Assembly: GCA_041574955.1 (NCBI GenBank)
Contig: JBFGNS010000173.1
Coordinates: 1-8,413, forward strand
DNA: 8,413 nucleotides
Reading direction: 5' to 3'
DNA from: CALZJC01 sp041574955
GTDB taxonomy: Bacteria; Acidobacteriota; Thermoanaerobaculia; Multivoradales; JAHEKO01
Shown here one piece after another: positions 1 to 5,427 of this stretch (positions are counted from its first letter, which is position 1; each line of letters opens with the position of its first letter). Under the pieces are notes generated by a model. It was given only the letters and a program-made list of their open reading frames with translations, ran no database searches and was not told the DNA's origin. The translations under genes and the position numbers were made by a program.

Positions 1-818
1 ACGGCACCGAGGCGGCAGCGATGGACGGCTGGCGACGGCTGCCGGTAGTGCCGGCGAGCGAGGCGCCGGCAGCTCCGGACCAGGCAGCCGCCGGTGGCGC
101 CGAGGTGGTCCGCGCCGCGATCGACGGCGCGCTGCCGAGGGCGGTGCCGGAGCTGGGCGCCCGCCCACCGGTCCTGTCGCTGGTCGCCGAAGACGGCGGT
201 GACAGTCCGCCGGTCCAGCTGCTGTCGGCGACGGTGCTCGGGTGCCGGGGTGCCGACGACAGCCGGGTGGCCGCCAGCCGGCGCGGTGTCGAGGTGGCGC
301 AGGCCCGCTCGTTTCTCGGCGCCCGCCAGCGCGACCGGCGGTCGCCCGTGATCCTGGGGTCGGCCGCCGCCCTCGTCCAGCTCGTCACCGGCCTCGAGCG
401 GCGCGGGCTGCGGTTCCGGCTGCCGCCCGGCAGCCTGGCGCTGGCGTGCCACGAGGGCGACGCTGCTGGCGGGGACACCCCGGACTGGCCCGGCCTGACC
501 GCGGCGCTGGCCGCCAGCCTGGCGTTGCCGGCCGACCGCCTGGTGCGCGCCTTCCGGGCTGCCGGCACGACCAGCTGGCTGTTCGCCCGCAGCGCCCCCG
601 ACGGCAGCCTGCAGCCCTACCTGCCGTGGCCGTGGACCGGCGTCGCTGTGCTCTCGCCGGACGGCCGGGCGGCGGTCGCGCCAGGTGCTGCCGGTGCGCT
701 CACCGTACTGGACCTCGCCGCCGGTGGCCCGCCGCTCCTGCGGTTGGGGCGACAGACGGCGAGCGCCGTCGGCGACGGCTTCACGCTGCACCCGCGAGCG
801 GTCGCGGGCGGTGGCTGA
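1..818 (+). CDS. LuxE-like acyl-protein synthetase domain protein, degenerate, 5'-truncated by window edge
   Basis: The reading frame is open to the left edge (first full codon at 3), so the true start lies outside; the ATG at 21 is internal to a family-like motif and unlikely to be the start. Numbering from that ATG, the order matches LuxE-type proteins, which activate acyl groups with ATP: a WRRLPVVP segment (4-11; family WREIPAVP), PVLSLV (50-55), VILGSAAALVQLVTGL (110-125), FRLPPGS (132-138), a C-terminal PWTGVAVLSPDG segment (204-215), LDLA (230-233) and GDGFTL (251-256). The expected catalytic motifs are missing. The SGTT loop is deleted, TGGxKG reads as ACHEGD (142-147), YGMTE reads as AAGTT (180-184), and TEDLG is absent near 245. 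This looks like a pseudoenzyme or decaying paralogue rather than an active synthetase. It is transcribed towards the VWFA gene, with 24 bases between. The family call is fairly secure; activity is doubtful. Confidence 0.7.
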   Translation, partial: GTEAAAMDGWRRLPVVPASEAPAAPDQAAAGGAEVVRAAIDGALPRAVPELGARPPVLSLVAEDGGDSPPVQLLSATVLGCRGADDSRVAASRRGVEVAQARSFLGARQRDRRSPVILGSAAALVQLVTGLERRGLRFRLPPGSLALACHEGDAAGGDTPDWPGLTAALAASLALPADRLVRAFRAAGTTSWLFARSAPDGSLQPYLPWPWTGVAVLSPDGRAAVAPGAAGALTVLDLAAGGPPLLRLGRQTASAVGDGFTLHPRAVAGGG

Positions 819-842
819 GCGGTCCGCGCCAGCCGTCGGGCG

Positions 843-2000
843 TCAGCGCGGCGCCACCAGCTCGGCGGCCGCCGGCGCGTAGTACCCCGGCCGGTGGATC
901 ACCTTGGCGCCGCGCGGGCCGCCGGTCAGCCGTATCTTGAGGCGGTGGTAGGCGCCGTCCACCGCCACCCCATCGGCCTGGAAGGTCAGCAGGTAGGAGA
1001 CCGAGGTGGTCTCGGCCATGCGCTCGAGCAGCAGGTCGAGATCGCGCGAGTTGGTGTACAGCCGCCCGCCGGTTTCGGCAGCGAGCAGCAGCAGCGAGTC
1101 GCGGCCGAACCCGAGCCCGCCGAGATCGATCGACTCGATGCTCCAGCTCTCGCGCCGGAAGGCGTCGGCGATCTCGCCCATGTAGCTCAGCGAGCGCGTG
1201 GCCTCATCGCCGTACAGCGGCCCCTGCGACAGCAGCACCAGGTAGCGCGGACCGGCCAGCTCGGCGCGCCGGCTGAGCCGGCCGAGGCCGCGCGAGGCCT
1301 GCATCAGCAGGCTGGCGTGGGGCAGGTCGGTGGCGCCGCGCGCCGAGCTGGTGCGCGCTTCGGCTACCAGGTCGGCGAGGGTGGCGTCGATCGGTCCGCG
1401 GGGCGTGCGGCTGCGCCAGCCGCGGCGCGGCGGCGCCAGCCGCGACCACCCCGCGAGGTCGCGCTCCAGCCGGTCCGGCTGCGCCGCCACCACCAGGCCG
1501 AGCGCGGCCAGCGCGATGCGCGCCTGCCGGCGGTCGGCGGTGAAGTCCAGCACCAGCTTGAGGCCACGTAGCGGGCTGAGGTAGGCCACCGCCACGCGGT
1601 CAGCCGGCTGCAGCTCGCCGGCGACCAGCGAGCGCACCGCCGCCAGCCCGCCCTCCAGCCGGCGGCGGCTGTCGTGCGGACCGGTGCCGGCGTAGGCCAG
1701 GTCGAACAGGAACAGGTAGTTGCGGCCCAGCGGTGAGCCGGCGGCGCCCGGCGACGGCGCGGCGGCGTCCGGCGCGCTGACGTCGATCACCTCGAAGCCG
1801 ACGATGGCTCGCTCCACGCCGCCGTCCAGGATCCGGAAGTCGTCGGCGGTGAGGCCGCGCACCGGCTGGCCGCGGTGCAGCACCCGCACCGGCACCTCCA
1901 CCGCCACCACGGTGGTGCTGCCCTCGAAGGTCTGGGCGGCGAGCGCGCCGGCGGTCAGCGCCACCGCCGCCACCAGCGGGCCGTGAACGAGCGCTTTCAC
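843..2000 (-). CDS. Exported VWFA-related domain protein (acidobacterial type)
   Basis: This 385-residue protein has an N-terminal signal peptide (about 1-22, hydrophobic core then ALAAQT). Next comes a beta-rich N-terminal segment with the family hallmark of PVRGLTADDFRILDGG (46-61). A von Willebrand A-like domain runs from about 94 to 335 and a closing motif HRPGYYAP lies at 369-376. This order is typical of the VWFA-related proteins expanded in Acidobacteriota (TIGR03436-like), whose role is largely unknown. The VWA fold seems present (NYLFLFDLAY, DRVAVAYLSP, RYLVLLSQG), but the metal site looks lost: DxSxS reads D100-L-A-Y-A, and the usual S-D-G reads S258-Q-G. The start is GTG at 1998-2000, with GAGG just upstream, and gives a proper signal peptide. 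It follows the thioredoxin-fold gene by 37 bases on the same strand and is probably co-transcribed, acting outside the cytoplasm. Specific binding partner unknown. Confidence 0.88.
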   Translation of the reverse strand: MKALVHGPLVAAVALTAGALAAQTFEGSTTVVAVEVPVRVLHRGQPVRGLTADDFRILDGGVERAIVGFEVIDVSAPDAAAPSPGAAGSPLGRNYLFLFDLAYAGTGPHDSRRRLEGGLAAVRSLVAGELQPADRVAVAYLSPLRGLKLVLDFTADRRQARIALAALGLVVAAQPDRLERDLAGWSRLAPPRRGWRSRTPRGPIDATLADLVAEARTSSARGATDLPHASLLMQASRGLGRLSRRAELAGPRYLVLLSQGPLYGDEATRSLSYMGEIADAFRRESWSIESIDLGGLGFGRDSLLLLAAETGGRLYTNSRDLDLLLERMAETTSVSYLLTFQADGVAVDGAYHRLKIRLTGGPRGAKVIHRPGYYAPAAAELVAPR

Positions 2001-2003
2001 CTG

Positions 2004-2007
2004 CCTC
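2004..2007 (-). promoter_or_regulatory. Ribosome binding site for the VWFA-related gene
   Basis: Read on the - strand, GAGG lies three bases before the GTG start at 2000. The spacing is tighter than ideal. However, it is the only purine-rich core nearby, and it supports GTG rather than an internal codon as the start. Confidence 0.5.
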
Positions 2008-2037
2008 GTTCTACGCCGCAGCGCCGCCGCCGGTTGC

Positions 2038-2853
2038 TCAGCCGTCGCGGACCAGGATGTTGTTGAGCGCCAGCTCCGGCACCCTCCAGCCGTTGCCGGT
2101 GATGCGGCCGGCCTCCTTGCCGGAGACGTAGACGATGCCGGTCGGCACGCTGTGCACGTCGGCGCCGGAGGCCCGCTTGTCGCTGTCGATCTCCCGCGGC
2201 AGGCCGTAGAAGTCGAAGTCGATGCCGGAGCTGGCCAGCTCCTCCGCCACGCGCATCATGCGAGGCACCATCTGCTGGCAGTACGGGCACCACGAGCCGA
2301 AGAAGATCTCGACCCTCACCGGCCGGCTCTCCGAGCGCAGGCGGGCGAGGATCGGCGCCGACGGCGAGTAGGCCGCGGCGCTGCGCACGTAGTCGGCGCT
2401 GTAGGCCAGCATGCCCGCCAGCTCCTGGGCGCCCAGCAGCGGCGGCTTCTCGCTCAGCGTCATCGGCCGGCCGCCGACGGTGAACTCGACGCCGGTGCCG
2501 CCGGCGGCCACCGTGAAGCTGCCGGACCGCTCGAGGGTCGGGCTGGGCAGCAGGGTGAGGCCGCCGTCACCGCGGCGGTCCACCTTCATCAGGTTCACCG
2601 TCTCGACCTTCGCGTCGCGCAGCCGCAGCAGGATCGGCGCTTCGAGCTGCTTGCTGAGCACCAGGATCGCGCCGGCGCTCTGCGATCTGAACACCTCGGC
2701 GTCGATCTCGCTACCCGAGCGCTCGACGACGTATTCGGCGGGCTGGAAGTCGACGATCGGCTGGTCCGACGACAACTGGGCGGACAACGGCAGGGCGGAG
2801 GCCAGCAGGGCTAGCGGAAGCAGACGGAGGAAACGGCGGGCACGAGTCATCAT
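2038..2853 (-). CDS. Exported thioredoxin-fold protein with CPYC active site
   Basis: This 271-residue protein begins with an arginine-rich n-region and hydrophobic core (about 1-25, ending LPLSAQ), indicating export. Residues 30-140 form an N-terminal region I do not recognise. The C-terminal half (about 175-265) is a thioredoxin fold: a beta strand VEIFFGSW, then the redox pair C189-P-Y-C192, a helix, and the cis-proline loop SVPTG (P237). FFGSWCPYCQQMVPRM is reminiscent of TlpA/ResA and DsbA-like proteins, so it probably reduces, oxidises or isomerises disulphides of exported proteins; direction cannot be told from sequence. Two ATG codons in tandem (2851-2853 and 2848-2850) are possible starts; neither has a clear ribosome binding site. 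It heads a two-gene unit with the VWFA-related gene and diverges from the PBP1B-like gene. The redox fold is certain; the partner is not. Confidence 0.88.
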   Translation of the reverse strand: MMTRARRFLRLLPLALLASALPLSAQLSSDQPIVDFQPAEYVVERSGSEIDAEVFRSQSAGAILVLSKQLEAPILLRLRDAKVETVNLMKVDRRGDGGLTLLPSPTLERSGSFTVAAGGTGVEFTVGGRPMTLSEKPPLLGAQELAGMLAYSADYVRSAAAYSPSAPILARLRSESRPVRVEIFFGSWCPYCQQMVPRMMRVAEELASSGIDFDFYGLPREIDSDKRASGADVHSVPTGIVYVSGKEAGRITGNGWRVPELALNNILVRDG

Positions 2854-2862
2854 GGCGGCGGC

Positions 2863-2868
2863 ATTCTA
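2863..2868 (-). promoter_or_regulatory. Candidate -10 element for the thioredoxin/VWFA unit
   Basis: On the - strand the hexamer reads TAGAAT (5 of 6 to TATAAT), nine bases before the first ATG at 2853. No convincing -35 is seen; its expected place overlaps the palindrome at 2874-2892. With no ribosome binding site, this spacing would fit a leaderless or near-leaderless mRNA. That is an inference. Confidence 0.35.
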
Positions 2869-2873
2869 ATGCA

Positions 2874-2892
2874 ACGCCCCTGCCAGGGGCGT
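2874..2892. promoter_or_regulatory. Perfect 19-bp palindrome, candidate operator in divergent spacer
   Basis: Arms ACGCCCCTG and CAGGGGCGT are exact reverse complements around a single central C. Two further outer pairs (2871-2872 with 2894-2895) extend it after one mismatch. It sits in the 89-base spacer between the divergent thioredoxin-fold and PBP1B-like genes, where a shared regulator site would be expected. Neither side has a T tract, so a terminator is unlikely. The symmetry is seen directly; the operator role is inferred. Confidence 0.45.
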
Positions 2893-2942
2893 CGCGGCCG
2901 TCGCTATCCACTGGCCCCGGATTTGCAGCAGAATGGGGCCCG

Positions 2943-5342
2943 ATGGCAAAGCGCCGGCGCAAGAGCGCCCGCACCAGGCGGCGGGGCCGCCGCCGGCGAT
3001 GGCTGCCGTGGGCCGTGGGCCTGGGGCTGCTCGCCGTGGCGGCGTTCGGCCTCTGGCTGCTGTGGCCGTTCTGGCAGCTCTCCGACCGCCTCGGCGCCCA
3101 TACCGGCAGGCAGCCGTCGCGGCTCTACGGCCGCTCGCAGGTGCTGCGCGCCGGCGAGCTCGCCCGGCGCGCCGAGCTGGTGAGCGAGCTGCGACGGCTG
3201 GAGTACCGCGAAAGGGCTGCCGGCGGTCTGGCACCCGGCGAGTTCCGCATCAGTGGCGGCACGGTCGAGGCCCAGCTCCGTCCGTTCCCCACCGCCTGGG
3301 GTCCCAACCGCGGCGGCGCGCTCAAGGTGCGGTTCGCCGGCGGCCGGATCGACACCATCGACTGGCGCGGCACCCTGGTCGAGCAGGTGTTGCTCGAGCC
3401 GCCGCTGCTCGCCTCGTTTCGCGGCGCCGACGGCGGCGAGCGCCGTCCGGTGGCGCCCGAGGAGCTGCCCGAGACCCTGATCCAGGCGGTGCTGGCCGCC
3501 GAGGACGCCTCGTTCTTCCGGCACCAGGGGCTGTCGTTGCGCGGCATGGCGCGCGCCACCTGGACCAACTTGCGCCAGCGCGAGCTCACCCAGGGCGGCA
3601 GCACCCTCACCCAGCAGCTGGTAAAGAACCTGTTTCTCACCCACGAGCGGACCGTGACGCGCAAGGTGCGCGAGGCGTTCCTCGCCGTGCTGGTCGACCT
3701 GCGCTACTCGAAGCGCGCCATTCTCGACGCCTACCTCAACGAGATCTACTGGGGCCGCTCGGGCAGCGCCAACCTGATGGGAGTCGGCGCGGCCGCCTGG
3801 GCCTACTTCGGCAAGCAGCCGTCGCACCTCGACCTGTGCGAGTCGGCGCTGCTGGCCGGGATCATCCGCTCGCCGGGCAGCTACGACCCGGCGCGACACC
3901 CGAAGCGGGCGGTCGAGCGCCGCAACCATGTGCTGCGACGCATGGCCGAGCTCGACTGGCTCACCGGCGAGCGGCTGGAGCGAGCCCTGGCCGAGCCACT
4001 GTGCTTCGATCCCCATCCGCTGCCGGCGCGCCGTGCGCCCTACTTCGTGGAACGGGCGGTGGCGGAGGCTGCACGCCGCTTCGGCGTCGAAGATCTGACC
4101 GACGCCGGCTTCAGCCTGCTGTCCACCCTCGACTGGGGCGACCAGCAGGCCGCCGAGGAAAGCCTCGGCTGGGGGCTCGAAGCGCTCGAGAAGGGGTGGG
4201 AGAAGGGGCGCGAGGCGCCGGCGCCGCTGCAAGCGGCGCTGATCTCGGTCGAGCCGGCGAGCGGCGCGGTGCTGGCCTACGTCGGCGGGCGGGACTGGTC
4301 GGCCAGCCAGTTCGATCGCGTTTTCCAGGCCAAGCGGCAGCCGGGCAGTGCCTTCAAGCCGGTGGTGCACGCGGCGGCCTACGAGAACCGCCGGGCTACC
4401 CCATCGACCCTGCTCGAGGACGCGCCCCTGACGGTGGCGCTCGCCGGCCGCGACTGGTCGCCGCAGAACTCCGACGGCGCCTACCGCGGCTGGGTGACGG
4501 CACGCACCGCGCTCGAGCAGAGCCTCAACGTGCCGACCGCCCGGCTGGCACTGCACGTCGGTCTCGAGCCGGTGGTGGAGACGGCGCGGCGGCTGGGGAT
4601 CACCGGCCGGCTGTCGCCGGTACCGGCGCTGGCGCTGGGAGCGTTCGAGGTCTCGCCGCTCGAGCTGGCCACCGTCTACGCCACCTTGGCCAACGGCGGC
4701 CGCCGGCCCGAGCCCCATTTCCTGACCGCCGTGCTGGACCCCGCCGGCGAGCCGCTCGCCGGCCGGCCGGTGGGCGGCGGCGAGCCGGCGATCAGCCCGG
4801 CGACCGCCTACCTTGTGACCTCGCTGATGCGTGGCGTGGTCGAGAGCGGCACCGCCGCGGCGGCGGCGCGCATGGGCATCACCGACCCGCTGGCCGGCAA
4901 GACGGGCACCTCCAACGACCGGCGGGACAGCTGGTTCGCCGGCATCTCGCCGGAGCGCGCCACCCTGGTGTGGGTGGGCTACGACGACAACTCGCCGACC
5001 CGGCTGTCCGGCGCGCGCGCCGCGCTGCCGGTGTGGGCCCGCTTCACCCACGCGGTCCGTCCCGCCGGCGGCTACGCGCGCTTTCCGCTGCCGGCCGGGG
5101 TCACCACCGCGCTGGTCGATCCGCTGTCCGGCGGCCTAGCCACCGACCTCTGTCCGCGGCTGCTGACCGAGGCCTACCTGGCCGGCACCGAGCCCGATCG
5201 GTTGTGCTACCTGCACGGCGACTGGCGCTGGCATCCGGAGAGCGAGACCCGCGTCGTGGAGTCCGAGCGCCGGCGCCGGTGGCGCTGGCTGCGCCGGCTG
5301 TTCGGCCGCGACCGCCGGCCCGAGACCAGCCCTCCCGGCTAG
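2943..5342 (+). CDS. mrcB: Bifunctional penicillin-binding protein 1B (class A PBP, UB2H + GT51 + transpeptidase)
   Basis: This 799-residue inner-membrane enzyme polymerises lipid II into glycan strands and cross-links them in the periplasm. An arginine-rich cytoplasmic tail (1-19) precedes one membrane segment (about 20-42). Residues about 60-150 resemble the UB2H domain of E. coli PBP1B (RLYGR, LxxLEYRE, PGEFRISGG). The GT51 domain (about 165-340) has catalytic E187 in EDASFF, QGGSTLTQQLVKNLF (217-231) and E267 in LNEIYWG. The transpeptidase domain has S469-A-F-K472, S527-L-N529 and K653-T-G-T. A C-terminal segment carries two cysteines (C737, C755) and a basic tail. All catalytic motifs are intact. 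ATG at 2943 gives the full N-terminus, though its ribosome binding site is weak (GGGG). UB2H in E. coli docks the lipoprotein LpoB; no such gene is in the window. The UB2H domain favours PBP1B over PBP1A; the symbol follows that. Confidence 0.93.
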   Translation: MAKRRRKSARTRRRGRRRRWLPWAVGLGLLAVAAFGLWLLWPFWQLSDRLGAHTGRQPSRLYGRSQVLRAGELARRAELVSELRRLEYRERAAGGLAPGEFRISGGTVEAQLRPFPTAWGPNRGGALKVRFAGGRIDTIDWRGTLVEQVLLEPPLLASFRGADGGERRPVAPEELPETLIQAVLAAEDASFFRHQGLSLRGMARATWTNLRQRELTQGGSTLTQQLVKNLFLTHERTVTRKVREAFLAVLVDLRYSKRAILDAYLNEIYWGRSGSANLMGVGAAAWAYFGKQPSHLDLCESALLAGIIRSPGSYDPARHPKRAVERRNHVLRRMAELDWLTGERLERALAEPLCFDPHPLPARRAPYFVERAVAEAARRFGVEDLTDAGFSLLSTLDWGDQQAAEESLGWGLEALEKGWEKGREAPAPLQAALISVEPASGAVLAYVGGRDWSASQFDRVFQAKRQPGSAFKPVVHAAAYENRRATPSTLLEDAPLTVALAGRDWSPQNSDGAYRGWVTARTALEQSLNVPTARLALHVGLEPVVETARRLGITGRLSPVPALALGAFEVSPLELATVYATLANGGRRPEPHFLTAVLDPAGEPLAGRPVGGGEPAISPATAYLVTSLMRGVVESGTAAAAARMGITDPLAGKTGTSNDRRDSWFAGISPERATLVWVGYDDNSPTRLSGARAALPVWARFTHAVRPAGGYARFPLPAGVTTALVDPLSGGLATDLCPRLLTEAYLAGTEPDRLCYLHGDWRWHPESETRVVESERRRRWRWLRRLFGRDRRPETSPPG

Positions 5343-5355
5343 CCTGACCTTCCCC

Positions 5356-5387
5356 GTACCGGCCTGCGGCCGTCCGCCGTCCGGTAC
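5356..5387. repeat. 7-bp inverted repeat in the PBP1B-uvrA spacer
   Basis: GTACCGG (5356-5362) and CCGGTAC (5381-5387) are exact reverse complements separated by 18 bases. The right arm overlaps the candidate -10 of the uvrA-family gene, so it could be an operator. It could also fold into a weak hairpin after the PBP1B-like stop, but there is no T run for an intrinsic terminator. In DNA this rich in G and C it may be chance. Confidence 0.35.
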
Positions 5388-5390
5388 ACT
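5385..5390 (+). promoter_or_regulatory. Candidate -10 element for the uvrA-family gene
   Basis: TACACT preceded by GG looks like a sigma-70 type -10 as often seen in GC-rich bacteria (4 of 6 to TATAAT). It is 37 bases before the ATG at 5428. No good -35 is visible. The rest of the 85-base spacer shows no small gene. Confidence 0.35.
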
Positions 5391-5427
5391 GAACGGCTCG
5401 CCGCACCGCGCCGGCCGAGCCTCCGAC

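Noticed and set aside
813..834. GGCTG/CAGCC inverted pair between the convergent genes as a terminator
   Set aside because: Only five pairs with a 12-base loop and no T tract; too weak to call.
242..940. A + strand frame that could hold missing LuxE motifs through a frameshift
   Set aside because: Its translation is Arg/Pro/Ala-rich and shows none of the lost motifs, so a simple frameshift does not explain the degenerate LuxE-like protein.
2904..5051. A 715-codon open frame on the - strand opposite the PBP1B-like gene
   Set aside because: It is antisense to a gene with every catalytic motif intact, and its product is low-complexity Arg/Gly/Ala/Gln-rich with no recognisable domain. Long antisense frames are expected at this GC content.
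2933..5347. An 804-codon + strand frame overlapping the PBP1B-like gene
   Set aside because: It is a shifted-frame shadow: composition is Arg/Ala/Pro/Gly-rich without motifs, whereas the frame starting at 2943 carries SxxK, SxN, KTG and the GT51 residues.
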